A DNA stretch of 64,000 bases from DATLZU01 sp035573855 (GCA_035573855.1 DATLZU010000021.1:283760-347759); one strand, 5' to 3'. Numbered from the stretch's first letter, positions 44,336-52,940 are shown. Translations and numbers: made by a program. The notes: generated by a model not told the origin, from the sequence alone.

Positions 44336-45754
44336 TTACGACCGTCGCGCCTGCGCCGTCCGCCGCCGGCGTTGCTCGATGATGTCCAGTGCAGCCATGC
44401 GATATGCTTCGGCGAATGTCGGAAAATTGAAGATGCCCTCGGCGAAGGCGCCGATCGAGGCGCCGTGCTGCAATGCCATCTGGCCGAGATGGATCAGTTC
44501 GGTCGCGCCTTCCCCGACGATCTGCACGCCCAGCAGGCGCTCGCCAGCGGGATCGGCAACCATCTTCAGCAAGCCGTCGTCGACGCCGGAGATCTGGCCG
44601 CGGGCGACTTCGTCGAAACGGGCTCGGCCCACCAGCGCAGCGCCGTGCCGCTCGGTCGCTTGCCCCTCGTCCAGCCCGACGCTGGCCATTTCCGGAATCG
44701 TAGAGATGCCGAGAGGAATGGTCTCCGGCGCGCCGTCGATCGGCAGGCCCAGCGCATGGCGGACCGCGCGCCGGCCCTGTTCCATCGCATAGGAAGCGAG
44801 GCCGGGCGGTCCGATCGCATCGCCAGCCACATAGATGTGCGGCACCACCGTCTGGCAATATTCATTGACAGCGAGTGTGCCCTTTTCGGTCGTCGAGAGT
44901 CCGGCGGCCTCCAGATTGAGATCTTCCAGATTCGGTTGTCGCCCGAGCGCAACCAGCAGCTTGTCGCTCGAGATCGTCCCGCCGTCTGCCAGCGTGGTGA
45001 CCACCTGCGATACGCCGTCCCAACGGACCCGGGTCACGGTCTGCCGCCCGCAATAGCGCCCACCTTGTCGTTCGAAGCTCTGGAGAAATTTCCCAACGAT
45101 CTCCTCATCGAGAAACTGCATAGGGCGCTCGGTCCGATCGACCATAGTCACCTTCACGCCCAGGAGGCTGAAGATCGACGCATACTCCGATGCTACGATG
45201 CCCCCGCCCAATACCGTCAGGGATCGCGGCAAGTAGATCATCGAGAGAATCGAGTCGCCGTCAAGAATGTTCTCATGGTCGATCGGAATATTCGGCGGAA
45301 TACGGGGCCGCGACCCGGTGGCGATCACGATCGTCTCCGCCGTGAACCGCTGGATGCCGCCGTCCACCGACAGCATTTCGACGAGCCGGTCCGACAGGAA
45401 TCGCGCACGACCGTGGAAGTGGAACACGCCGTGTCTGGTCAGGTGATCGGCTATAGAGGCAGCGTGCGCCTTGACCGCTTCGTCCAGGCGGTGCATCAAG
45501 ACGGACACCGCGGCGTCTTGTCGCAGCCGAAATTCGGACACCGCCGTCGACCGCTTCAACCGCTCCACTTGTAACGCGGTCTCGCGGAGCATTTTACTGG
45601 GAATCGTTCTCCTAGCGGCGCAGGCTCCGCCCACACCCGGCTCCCGCTCGATCACGGCCGCGCGCTTACCCGCTTTGGCGCCTTGAACGGCGGCCGTCTG
45701 GCCGGCCGGCCCGCCCCCGATGACAAGAATGTCAAACGCCGCGACCGCGCTCAT
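44336..45754 (-). CDS. sthA: Soluble pyridine nucleotide transhydrogenase
   Basis: A 472-residue flavoprotein of the disulfide reductase family that moves hydride between NADPH and NAD+. The FAD-binding start is FDILVIGGGPAGQTAAVQGA. The segment GGACAARRTIPSKML keeps only one of the two redox Cys (the second is not at the CxxxxC position), which separates SthA from lipoamide dehydrogenase and related enzymes. The NAD domain is LTVLGGGIVASEYASIFSLLG, and IYVAGDAIGPPGLASYAMEQGR is the second FAD site. The start ATG overlaps the HDOD gene stop (ATGA), so the two are translationally coupled. Confidence 0.9.
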   Translation of the reverse strand: MSAVAAFDILVIGGGPAGQTAAVQGAKAGKRAAVIEREPGVGGACAARRTIPSKMLRETALQVERLKRSTAVSEFRLRQDAAVSVLMHRLDEAVKAHAASIADHLTRHGVFHFHGRARFLSDRLVEMLSVDGGIQRFTAETIVIATGSRPRIPPNIPIDHENILDGDSILSMIYLPRSLTVLGGGIVASEYASIFSLLGVKVTMVDRTERPMQFLDEEIVGKFLQSFERQGGRYCGRQTVTRVRWDGVSQVVTTLADGGTISSDKLLVALGRQPNLEDLNLEAAGLSTTEKGTLAVNEYCQTVVPHIYVAGDAIGPPGLASYAMEQGRRAVRHALGLPIDGAPETIPLGISTIPEMASVGLDEGQATERHGAALVGRARFDEVARGQISGVDDGLLKMVADPAGERLLGVQIVGEGATELIHLGQMALQHGASIGAFAEGIFNFPTFAEAYRMAALDIIEQRRRRTAQARRS

Positions 45755-46620
45755 ACGGCCATCGCCTCGACCACGGCCAAAATCTGATCTTTGGCGGCGA
45801 GCAGAGTGTCCACGTCGTTCGGATACAGATTGAGGTCGGCGAAAACCGGATGATCTCGCACGGAGTGGTTGTCGAAGGCCTTCGGTACGAGGAGGTAGGT
45901 CGCCAACCGATCGGCCAAACAGGTGATCATGACTTCCTGGCGGAACGTCGGGGCATGCTCATAGCACGCCGAATACGCGATGGCTTCCGCCACCTGCTTC
46001 GGTAACCCCCACTTTTCAGCGATCAGCGTCCCCACACGGACGTGATAGCCCTCCAGCAACGTCATCACCGCCTCGCGCTCTAGCGGCGTATGGAGTTGCT
46101 TCGATACCTCCGCGACCGTCTTCAACACGACCGGCTTGCCGATCGCGTGCAACAACCCGCAGAGATAGGCGCTCTCCACGTTGTGTCGGCGGAGGCGGGC
46201 GATTTCCTTTGCGTAGGCGCCGCTGCCCAGGGCATGTTTCCAGAGTTGCTTGACGTCCGCTTCATGGCCCGGCACCTGGTAGGCGCCAGCCTTGAGCGAC
46301 GCGGTAAACGCGATCTCGGACAGCAGCGTCAGGCCCAACATCGCGACGGCGTGTTGCAGAGAGACGATCGGCGTGCGTGGCATGTAGGCCGGAGAGTTGG
46401 CGATCCGCAGCACGTGGGCGGCCAGCGCCTGGTCCTGATGAATCAGCGCCGACAGACGGGCCGCGTCCGCCGACGGATCGTGGATCAACGCCATGATGCG
46501 GCTGGCGACCTGGGGAAGCAGAGGCAAATCCACGGCCCCGCTTTCGATCCTCCGGACGAGTTCGCACTCCACCTGTTGCATAGAGTCAGCGATCGCGGGA
46601 TGATCGGTTCCGATAGTCAT
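45751..46620 (-). CDS. HDOD-domain protein
   Basis: A 289-residue protein that is mostly one HDOD domain, a helical relative of HD phosphohydrolases found in signalling proteins. The entry IESGAVDLPLLPQVASRIMALIHDP and LSALIHQDQALAAHVLRIANSPAYM are typical. HALGSGAYAKEIARL, GLLHAIGKPVVL and HVRVGTLIAEKWGLP follow. The catalytic HD pair is not obvious, so it is probably a regulator. The start at 46618-46620 has GAGGAG about 4 bases upstream. Its stop overlaps the sthA start. A long upstream region with stem-loops precedes it. Confidence 0.88.
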   Translation of the reverse strand: MTIGTDHPAIADSMQQVECELVRRIESGAVDLPLLPQVASRIMALIHDPSADAARLSALIHQDQALAAHVLRIANSPAYMPRTPIVSLQHAVAMLGLTLLSEIAFTASLKAGAYQVPGHEADVKQLWKHALGSGAYAKEIARLRRHNVESAYLCGLLHAIGKPVVLKTVAEVSKQLHTPLEREAVMTLLEGYHVRVGTLIAEKWGLPKQVAEAIAYSACYEHAPTFRQEVMITCLADRLATYLLVPKAFDNHSVRDHPVFADLNLYPNDVDTLLAAKDQILAVVEAMAV

Positions 46621-47046
46621 AGCTCCTCTCCGGCATGTATGCTGCCCGTTGATCCCAAGGCAATTCGGTACAGACTCTTGTCGGCCGGATAACACGGAAA
46701 CCTTAGCCTCCGGCTAGCCTCGGCCAAACGGCCAATGGCTTGATCTGTGAACGATCCCGTCAGCAGAAGAATGTTCAGAGAGGAAAGAGAGCAGAAATAA
46801 GCAAGAGGGGACTTTCTCCCTCGAAAGCCCCCTCCTGGGCGCTTAGGACGCCTTCCAACCTTGATGGATGTGACTGTCGCTCGGTTTTTGCCAGACCCGA
46901 CGATCGGCAGAGAACGAAATCCATCCGTTCACGTGATGGCGTGAATGGAACGACCGATTGATCGGTCTTCCGACTCCGCTAAATAGGCCGAACACCCGTC
47001 AACCTGCAGCGGCAATGCGCCGTGGAGTCCGTTCGCATTTGGCCAC
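46621..47046. other. Upstream region of the HDOD gene with stem-loops
   Basis: About 425 bases without a gene other than the tiny frame at 47047-47124. It contains an imperfect hairpin GAGGGG-A-CTTTC / GAAAG-C-CCCCTC (46805-46834) with a 6-base loop, and a 16-base inverted repeat GACCGAT-TG-ATCGGTC (46952-46967). I checked the known c-di-GMP and flavin riboswitch core patterns by eye and saw none. Confidence 0.4.
46805..46834 (-). promoter_or_regulatory. Imperfect hairpin in the HDOD gene leader
   Basis: Two six- and five-base stem halves separated by one A-C mismatch, loop TCCCTC. On the minus strand it lies about 185 bases before the HDOD start. Its role, terminator of something upstream or leader structure, cannot be decided. 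Confidence 0.35.
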
Positions 47047-47124
47047 TCAATCGGAAAGTTCCGCTCGTGAGGCGAGCGCTGCCGTCGCCGGGCCGCGGTG
47101 GTCCGGGGGACTCAGGTCGTTCAT
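47047..47124 (-). CDS. Possible 25-residue small protein or leader peptide
   Basis: An ATG at 47122-47124 is preceded by AGGAGG with an 8-base spacing, one of the best ribosome binding sites in this stretch. It opens a 25-codon frame (start MNDLSPPDHRGPATAAL) to a TGA at 47047. It lies 66 bases after the PilZ stop and its hairpin, and upstream of the HDOD gene on the same strand. No homology is recognisable. The strong binding site is the only evidence. Confidence 0.3.
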   Translation of the reverse strand: MNDLSPPDHRGPATAALASRAELSD

Positions 47125-47166
47125 GGGTGACCCCTCCTGGTTAAACCCAACAGGGTCTCGGGCCGG

Positions 47167-47189
47167 CCGGTCGCGTGACACCCGACCGG
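47167..47189 (-). terminator. Stem-loop directly after the second PilZ gene
   Basis: CCGGTCG (47167-47173) pairs with CGACCGG (47183-47189) around a 9-base loop, immediately after the stop codon at 47190. A second small stem ACCC/GGGT followed by TTT comes next on the minus strand. Likely a transcription end or attenuator. Confidence 0.5.
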
Positions 47190-47549
47190 TCACGACGCCA
47201 TCCGATATTGCCGTTCGACTTGGCACAGATAATCGGTCAATGCCGTCTGCTGAGCAGCGGTCAGCTCGCCGAACTTAATCCCGTGCGTGTACCCTTGGCC
47301 GGTGGTTTCCACGTGCACGACGCTGCCGGCGAATTCAAAATGCCGGAGAACACCGTCGGTCATTCGCGTGAGCTTGACGTGGATGCGAGACCCGGGCAGG
47401 AGACACAACGGCAAATGCAACGAGAGGCCGCCTTCGCTTACGTCCTTCAAATGGCCGACAGCCAGCGAACGGCGATCGGGATGGGAGAGCACTTCTGCCC
47501 AATCCGTATCGGGCACCCGATGATCGAACCGACTTCCGTGGTCCGTCAT
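47190..47549 (-). CDS. PilZ-domain protein, second
   Basis: About 119 residues from the ATG at 47547-47549 (MTDHGSRFDHRVPDTDW). The PilZ pattern is visible: HPDRRSLAVGHLKDVSEGGLSLHLP (RR box and the D-x-S-x-x-G motif), GSRIHVKLTRMTDG, FEFAGSVVHVE and YTHGIKFGELT. It probably binds c-di-GMP. The start is uncertain: the frame is open to 47771 and the ATG at 47630 (MGSSRATSSL) is an alternative with a 27-residue helical extension; neither has a good ribosome binding site. It is divergent from the coiled-coil protein gene at 47747. Confidence 0.75.
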   Translation of the reverse strand: MTDHGSRFDHRVPDTDWAEVLSHPDRRSLAVGHLKDVSEGGLSLHLPLCLLPGSRIHVKLTRMTDGVLRHFEFAGSVVHVETTGQGYTHGIKFGELTAAQQTALTDYLCQVERQYRMAS

Positions 47550-47746
47550 GGTCTCTGTTCCCCAAGCCGATTCTACGATACTCTGCTCGAGGAGCTCTTG
47601 CAAGCTCGAAGTTGCTCTGGAGGATCCCATGAGTCGCGTTGAGTCTTCAGCAAGCCGGTGACTTCGGTCTTCACGCCCGGTATACTCCTGCCGTAGCGCA
47701 AGAACGACGGCGAGAGGCATCTCACACCGGAGGAAGCAACACGAAC

Positions 47747-48190
47747 ATGGCGCGCATGGCGCGGCTTGCACTTCTTGTTGCGGCAGTGGCGTTCTGGAGT
47801 TTCAGCCGACAGGCGACGGCTGTTGAGGGGAATTCATCCATGACGACCGAACGGGTCCAACGCGAGGCTCAGGACGCCGTCGAAACGACCAAGGAATCTA
47901 CGGTTCAGCGGAAGGAAGCGTTCCAGAGGAAAATTCAGGAAGAACTGGACGAGATGCAGGCGCAGATCGCCAGCCTGAGGGCCAAAACCGATCAGGCGTC
48001 TGCCGAAGCCCGGGCGAAGGTGCAACAGATGATCGCCGATCTGGAAAAGAAAAAGGAAGCGGCTCGCAAACGACTGGAAGAGTTAAAGTCCGCGGGTGCC
48101 TCTGCCTGGGCCGATTTGCAAAGGGGAATGACCGCGGCGCTGGAGGATCTCAGACGCTCGTATAGAAAGGCGCTGTCGCATCTGCCGTGA
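47747..48190 (+). CDS. Exported coiled-coil protein
   Basis: A 147-residue protein with an N-terminal signal peptide (LALLVAAVAFWSFSRQATAVEG). The rest is almost wholly heptad-patterned coiled coil (KEAFQRKIQEELDEMQAQIASL to KVQQMIADLEKKKEAARKRLEEL), ending in an amphipathic helix. The pattern resembles the sll1863-type stress-response proteins, a loose similarity. It is divergent from the PilZ gene and 70 bases before the HdrB-like gene. The start ATG at 47747 has GGAGG 14 bases upstream, a long spacing; a second ATG lies 3 codons later in the frame. Confidence 0.75.
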   Translation: MARMARLALLVAAVAFWSFSRQATAVEGNSSMTTERVQREAQDAVETTKESTVQRKEAFQRKIQEELDEMQAQIASLRAKTDQASAEARAKVQQMIADLEKKKEAARKRLEELKSAGASAWADLQRGMTAALEDLRRSYRKALSHLP

Positions 48191-48260
48191 GGGACGTTGC
48201 CAGATCGCGCCTAGCGCGATCCGGCGGGCATGGGAGAAGAGAGGAGAAAGAGGATCGGTC

Positions 48261-49202
48261 ATGGCCCTGCGATATGCGTTGTTTCCTGGCTGTGCGGCGA
48301 AGGGCGCTACTCCGGAACTCTACCAGTCCACGATGGCGATCATCGGCCGGCTGGGCATCGAGGTGGTGGAACTGGCGGCGGCTTCCTGTTGCGGAGCGGG
48401 TGTGGTCACCGAGGCTGATCCCGAGGTCGCGTTGGCGCTGAACGCCAGGACGTTCGCCCAGGCTGAGCAGCTTGGGTTGGACGTCATGACGATCTGCGGC
48501 ACTTGCCAGGGCGTCATGGGCGCGGCCAACAAGCGGCTCAAAGCAGAACCGGCGCTTTTGGATCGGATCAATGCGTTGCTCGCTCAGGACGGTCTCACGT
48601 ATCGGGGAACCGTCCAGGTCAAACATCTGCTTTGGATCGTGGTGCGGGAGGTCGGCTTGTCGCGTCTGGCCCAGGAAGTCCGGATTCCCTTGAGCGATTT
48701 CCGTATCGCTCCATTTTACGGGTGCTACATTCTCCGTCCTTCCTGGGATCTCGGATTCGATGACCCTGAAAATCCCAAGTCATTGGAGAAGGTCATCAGA
48801 GCCGTAGGCGGCGAACCGGTTGCCTATGCCGGGCGTACGAAGTGCTGCGGCTTTCCGATCATCCTGGAAAAGGAAGCGATCGCAGTGGCGATGGCGGGCG
48901 CCAACATGAAAGAGGCGAAGGACGAAGGAGCGGACTGTATGGTCACTCCCTGTCCTTTGTGCCACATGAGTCTGGATATCTACCAAGACCGAGCCGGGAA
49001 AGCGGCCAATGCGAACCTGCAATTGCCCATCCTGCATTTGCCCCAGTTGCTGGGGCTCGCGATGGGGGTGCCGGCGAAAGATTTAGGCGTGTCCCGCCAT
49101 TTGGTGCCGGTGGATTCGATCGTACGAAGGGTCGAGCGATCACGAACACCAAGCGATCAGCCCTCGGCTCTCACCGACCAGCGGTCAGCCGTTAACCGCT
49201 AA
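48261..49202 (+). CDS. HdrB-like CCG-domain protein (heterodisulfide reductase B / SdhE type)
   Basis: A 313-residue protein with two cysteine-rich CCG domains, which ligate unusual non-cubane [4Fe-4S] clusters in HdrB. First domain: Cys11 in FPGCAAKG, SCCGAG at 42-47, ICGTCQG with C79 and C82. Second domain: FYGCYILRP near 155, KCCGFP near 196 and TPCPLCHMSL near 232. In some bacteria and archaea such a protein replaces the cytochrome anchor of succinate dehydrogenase (class E). Since an SdhB with a [4Fe-4S] third site is encoded at 37311-38282, this could be its partner. That is inference, as the genes are 10 kb apart. The last about 25 residues are low-complexity and may be a tail. Confidence 0.85.
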   Translation: MALRYALFPGCAAKGATPELYQSTMAIIGRLGIEVVELAAASCCGAGVVTEADPEVALALNARTFAQAEQLGLDVMTICGTCQGVMGAANKRLKAEPALLDRINALLAQDGLTYRGTVQVKHLLWIVVREVGLSRLAQEVRIPLSDFRIAPFYGCYILRPSWDLGFDDPENPKSLEKVIRAVGGEPVAYAGRTKCCGFPIILEKEAIAVAMAGANMKEAKDEGADCMVTPCPLCHMSLDIYQDRAGKAANANLQLPILHLPQLLGLAMGVPAKDLGVSRHLVPVDSIVRRVERSRTPSDQPSALTDQRSAVNR

Positions 49203-49238
49203 CAGCCGATAGCGATTCAAGGCGAGGAGTCGAAACGC

Positions 49239-49559
49239 ATGAAAGTCATTAATCTTTCGGATTATTCGCAATTTAGCCAAGAGAAGATGAAGAAAAACAA
49301 TATCTTTCAGACTCCCCGGTTGTTTTGCGATCTGTATTGCTTCGAACCGGGGCAGGAGCAGAAAGGGCATGTCCACGGCGACCAGGACAAGGTCTATCTA
49401 GTGCTGGAAGGGCAGGGTACCTTCACGGTCGGATCAGACACGCAGGTTTTGGGTCCTGGCCAGGGAACCCTGGCTCCAGCCGGCGAGCCGCACGGAGTGA
49501 CCAATCACACCAACGCCCGGTTGAAAGTGCTGGTCATTGTCGCCCCTAATCCCTCGTGA
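49239..49559 (+). CDS. Small cupin-domain protein
   Basis: A 106-residue single cupin barrel. The metal-binding motifs are HVHGDQDKVYLVLEGQGTF (two His and an Asp) and PAGEPHGVTNH (final His), so a metal is expected. The role, enzyme or sensor of a small molecule, is unknown. The ATG follows GGCGAGGAG at a 10-base distance. It lies 36 bases after the HdrB-like gene in the same direction. A short GC palindrome (AGCCGGCCGGCT, 49559-49570) followed by T-rich sequence may end the transcript. Confidence 0.85.
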   Translation: MKVINLSDYSQFSQEKMKKNNIFQTPRLFCDLYCFEPGQEQKGHVHGDQDKVYLVLEGQGTFTVGSDTQVLGPGQGTLAPAGEPHGVTNHTNARLKVLVIVAPNPS

Positions 49560-49680
49560 GCCGGCCGGCTTGACTCCTCTTCGTTTTCTTCAAGTGACGC
49601 TCGAGCGAAAGATAGTGCGGTGGCGCGATTTCCGATCAAAAGTTCCGGCAGGCTGAGGTCTGGCGAAACCGGTTACATGA

Positions 49681-50193
49681 TCATTCCTCGTTCTTTTTGG
49701 CGATCAACGGTTGCTGAAGGAACCACATTTCATACAGTGGAATGACGAACATCACCAGAAAACTGATCAGCATCAGAGAATCGCCAGCCAGCATGGTCAG
49801 CACAAAGATCGGAGACACGTAACTGATCAGCCATGGCGACGCCAGATCGAGCATCACCCCGGAGAACGCCGCCCACGTCATGCTCACCTTCATGCCGTTG
49901 CTTACACCAGTGAGATACAGCACGTGCGCGAGAATCATGAACACCACCGGCATCGTGAAGAGATGGAAGTGGGTGATCTCGGCCAGTTCGCGGAAAGACA
50001 TGGGTTCGCCGAAGGTTGCGTCGGAGCCCCGGTAATGATCGGCGATGCCTTGCGGTGACAGGCCGGTCATGCTGTGCGCCCAGAAAAACGAGAACGCAAA
50101 CCCCGTCAGCATCAGGAACAAGAACAGCGTGTACAGCAACCTGATCTGACGATCGGAATCCCGCAGGCGGAACCGAGTGTTGAAATTGCGCAT
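49681..50193 (-). CDS. Four-helix membrane protein with conserved-looking histidines, function unknown
   Basis: A 170-residue integral membrane protein with four predicted helices (LLYTLFLFLMLTGFAFSFFW, THFHLFTMPVVFMILAHVLYL, AAFSGVMLDLASPWLISY, LTMLAGDSLMLISFLVMFVIP). His residues sit at helix ends (AHSMTG, DHYRG, THFHLF, LAHVL), a pattern that could bind heme or a quinone. I do not recognise the family. It follows the FMN-binding protein gene by 26 bases on the same strand, so it is the last member of the envelope cluster with the lipoprotein and porin. A role as the membrane electron donor of that cluster is inference. Confidence 0.75.
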   Translation of the reverse strand: MRNFNTRFRLRDSDRQIRLLYTLFLFLMLTGFAFSFFWAHSMTGLSPQGIADHYRGSDATFGEPMSFRELAEITHFHLFTMPVVFMILAHVLYLTGVSNGMKVSMTWAAFSGVMLDLASPWLISYVSPIFVLTMLAGDSLMLISFLVMFVIPLYEMWFLQQPLIAKKNEE

Positions 50194-50219
50194 GCCCGAG
50201 AGCCCGACCCGCGTTCCCG

Positions 50220-50897
50220 CTAAAAGCCGAATAGCGAACCGAAGAACCCTTTCTCCGCCTGGCGAGTCTGGACCGTATCGCTGCCGATTCCCTGGGGTTT
50301 GAGATATAACTCGTCGATCAGCACGAGCGCGCGCTTGACGCCGGCGCTCATCGAGCGCACCGACATCGTCGCGCCGCTGATGTTGATGATGTCTTTATTG
50401 ATGCGGATCGGGTCGAAGACGGTCTTGCCCTCGTACTGAACGTTGAAGCGTTTCATTCGGACTTCGCTGCCTCGCGCCTCGCGGAACACGAGCAACTCGA
50501 CATTGGTACATCGTCCCTGCGCGTCGACACCGACCATATAGGTCATCGGCTTGTGCTTGCCTATCGTGTTCTGGACCATGGCATAGCCATCCACGGTCGC
50601 GCCGGTCTTGCCGATGTAGACTTCGAACGATTCTTCCGGAAATTTCCAGCCAATGCGGGACTCAACCCGGGCTTTCTGCTCCGGGCTGAGCCTGAGCGTC
50701 TCCTTCCGAATGCGCTCCGATCTCGGAAACATGAGCTTCAGTGCCTCTTCCTCGGTCAGATAGACCTCCGCGTGCATCATTTCCTGCTCGGTGAGATAGC
50801 GTTTCAGCTCGCTGTCCCAAATCCGTTCCGCCCAAACCGGGATCGAGAGGACGAGCACCACCGAGGCGGCAACGACAGGGATGGGCAACGTCTTCAT
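50220..50897 (-). CDS. Periplasmic FMN-binding domain protein
   Basis: About 225 residues with an N-terminal export signal (LPIPVVAASVVLVLSIPVWA). The FMN-binding domain runs from about 80 to 200 and includes GKTGATVDGYAMVQNTIGKHKPMTYMVGVD. The motif NISGATMS (Thr177) fits the S-G-A-T-x-S/T site to which ApbE attaches FMN covalently, as in NqrC and RnfG. The ATG at 50895-50897 overlaps the stop of the lipoprotein gene (ATGA), so translation is coupled. An apbE gene lies 3.4 kb away on the other strand. It is expected to carry electrons outside the cytoplasmic membrane. Confidence 0.88.
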   Translation of the reverse strand: MKTLPIPVVAASVVLVLSIPVWAERIWDSELKRYLTEQEMMHAEVYLTEEEALKLMFPRSERIRKETLRLSPEQKARVESRIGWKFPEESFEVYIGKTGATVDGYAMVQNTIGKHKPMTYMVGVDAQGRCTNVELLVFREARGSEVRMKRFNVQYEGKTVFDPIRINKDIINISGATMSVRSMSAGVKRALVLIDELYLKPQGIGSDTVQTRQAEKGFFGSLFGF

Positions 50898-51382
50898 GCG
50901 GAAGAGCAGCCTTTCTCTTGCAGCTTGGCATAAAGCCGCGCCAGCACCGCGTCCATCGCTTCTGCCGAGGGGTCGATTGGCCACCACCGGGTGGCCTGTT
51001 GCGTCACGCCGCCTCGCGCATGCCATCGTTGCCGAGTTTCCAGCACGCTGACAGCGGTGACGTCGCGCTGCGAGGTCAATGCGAGCGTCAGGCGAGCCCG
51101 CTCTTTGTTGCCGAAACCTTCCCGGCGAAAGATCCCATACGGACGTTCTCGGCCTTCCATTTCGACCCAGCCGGTTTCGATTAGCCCCTTTTCCTTGTCT
51201 TGAAGGGTCAGCGGGCGATCCTTCACGGATTCCACGGCGGCATCCCACACGGTGTCATATGGACAGACAAAATAGTGTTCTTGCCCGCCGCTCAGCGTGG
51301 TGCAACCACCGCCGGTCACGATGACCAGAAAAGCGGTGGCGGCGAGCGGGGTCCGCGCGATGTTATGCGATTTCATCGGCAT
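50894..51382 (-). CDS. Lipoprotein of unknown function
   Basis: A 162-residue lipoprotein. The N-terminal TPLAATAFLVIVTGGGCTTL has a lipobox ending at Cys27. The mature part (YDTVWDAAVESVKDRPLTLQDKEKGLIETGW, then RWHARGGVTQQATRWWPIDPSAEAMDAV) resembles the BamC/NlpB-like beta domains often seen in small lipoproteins, but I would not assign a function. Its stop overlaps the ATG of the FMN-binding gene; the porin-like gene is 49 bases upstream on the same strand. The ATG at 51376 is an alternative start two codons in. Confidence 0.75.
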   Translation of the reverse strand: MPMKSHNIARTPLAATAFLVIVTGGGCTTLSGGQEHYFVCPYDTVWDAAVESVKDRPLTLQDKEKGLIETGWVEMEGRERPYGIFRREGFGNKERARLTLALTSQRDVTAVSVLETRQRWHARGGVTQQATRWWPIDPSAEAMDAVLARLYAKLQEKGCSSA

Positions 51383-51431
51383 ACCGGAGCCGGTGCGCTC
51401 TTTCGACTCGAAAGGTTGCGCCGGCGGCTCG

Positions 51432-52940
51432 TTAAAAATACGTCGCGGCCGAAATGACGAACGCGCTGTCGTGAATCCGCTGAGCTGAATTGGGATTGAA
51501 AGCCTGCGGCATGTATTGATAGCTCATCTTGAACACGGTGTCCTCGATCGGCCGGTAATTCAGACCGAACGAAATTTCTTCCAGGTCGCCCTCGCCCCCC
51601 GAGAAGTCCATGTTCGTGTTGACCCTGTCATATCGGACGACGGCTGTGAACGTGGAACCCTCGCCAAACCGCTTCGGCGACCACTTGGCCAAGAATTCGG
51701 GCATGAAGTGATAGTTCCCCTGAATGTAGAACCCCTGCATCCGCTGCGGCGGGATCCCCAGGGGATTGAGGCCGCCCAATCCGGTTAATAACGAACCTGG
51801 GGCGAAGCCGATCGTGTTGCCGGTGATGGCCCGGGAATTATGTCTCGCGTAAGCCCAGGCCGCTTCGCCGATGACCTCGAACGGTCCTCTCTGGAGGGTC
51901 CAGTCCACGGCGAAAATACTGAGGGGGTTGTAATTGGAACCATATGGCCCCCCTTGCGGGGCCGCATTGCCGTAATATCCCGATCCAGCGACTTCGATGC
52001 CGAGCACCGGGCTGAACGCCACACGGCCAGCGACAGCCTTGCCGTTGTTGATATCGAAGCCGTCGTCGGTTCCGCATTTCCGTTGGCGGGCCCCGCGTGT
52101 GCCCGACGCCTCGTTGATCGTGGGACTGCCGTTGGGTTCATAGCCGCATGGTCCCGTGGTGACATACAGCTCGTAATCCAACTTGGAGGTGCGACCGGGA
52201 TAAAAGGTGCCGTAGATCCCTGACCCGGTTTCTGCCACCGTGGTGGGGATGATGAATTGGTTGACCAACGGCCGGTCTGTCAGATCGTTCAGCGGAGAAT
52301 CGTGCAACAAGTTGAATTTGCCGATGGGAACCAACAGGATGCCGGCCCGCAGGTTGATCGGCTCTTTGATCAGATAGTCGATGTGGGCGAATTCGAGTCC
52401 GAACTCGAGCTCCCGGTTGCCTCCGCCTTGTTCGCGAATGCCATGCTCGATTTCCAGCTCGGCCGCCATCTTCACATGCTCCGTAATATCCGCGTAAATG
52501 AAGGGCACGAAGCGCTGCTGGTCGAAGTTGTTGCTGAGGCCGCCGAATCCGTTTTCGATGCTGCTCCTCCGATGGGATCGATACTGAATGTCCATGTAGC
52601 CGCCGACGATGGCTTTGGGCGCCGCGACGAACGGCTTCGCGTAGACCAACCGCCCTGATCCGGTAGAGCCGAAAGACAACGCCGGTTGCCGCTCGGCGCG
52701 CCGTTCCCGTCCGACCTCCGGAAGCGGGCCGACGCCCGGCTCCTCTACGGGCGCCTCCGGTCTGATCACTTCAGGTCTTTCAACCCCGGGCGGAATTCCT
52801 TCCCGTTCGCGTTTTTCTCGTTCTTCCAGCATTTGTTCCAGCTTCTTGACTCGTTCTTCCAAGGCCTTTTCGTCCGCCATTGCGGGGAAGGCCAGCATCG
52901 GACACAGCATCAGAGCCCCGAGGATCGACCGCATCCGCAT
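51432..52940 (-). CDS. Porin-like outer membrane beta-barrel protein
   Basis: A 502-residue protein with a signal peptide (ILGALMLCPMLAFPAMAD), a short coiled coil (EKALEERVKKLEQMLEEREK), a Pro-rich linker and then a beta-barrel region with alternating hydrophobic strands and many aromatic girdle residues. It ends in ISAATYF, with the C-terminal Phe typical of outer membrane barrels. Strand pairs such as LEFGLEFAHIDYLI and FTAVVRYDRVNTNM are clear. The coiled coil might form a trimer stalk as in OprP-like porins. It begins the minus-strand cluster with the lipoprotein, FMN-binding and membrane protein genes. The solute is unknown. Confidence 0.85.
   Translation of the reverse strand: MRMRSILGALMLCPMLAFPAMADEKALEERVKKLEQMLEEREKREREGIPPGVERPEVIRPEAPVEEPGVGPLPEVGRERRAERQPALSFGSTGSGRLVYAKPFVAAPKAIVGGYMDIQYRSHRRSSIENGFGGLSNNFDQQRFVPFIYADITEHVKMAAELEIEHGIREQGGGNRELEFGLEFAHIDYLIKEPINLRAGILLVPIGKFNLLHDSPLNDLTDRPLVNQFIIPTTVAETGSGIYGTFYPGRTSKLDYELYVTTGPCGYEPNGSPTINEASGTRGARQRKCGTDDGFDINNGKAVAGRVAFSPVLGIEVAGSGYYGNAAPQGGPYGSNYNPLSIFAVDWTLQRGPFEVIGEAAWAYARHNSRAITGNTIGFAPGSLLTGLGGLNPLGIPPQRMQGFYIQGNYHFMPEFLAKWSPKRFGEGSTFTAVVRYDRVNTNMDFSGGEGDLEEISFGLNYRPIEDTVFKMSYQYMPQAFNPNSAQRIHDSAFVISAATYF

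Noticed and set aside
44336..45754. Dihydrolipoamide dehydrogenase or mercuric reductase
   Set aside because: The second redox Cys is missing from the GGACAARRTIPSK motif, which fits the soluble transhydrogenase.
46621..47046. Cyclic-di-GMP riboswitch before the HDOD gene
   Set aside because: I looked for the conserved GEMM core on both strands and did not find it.
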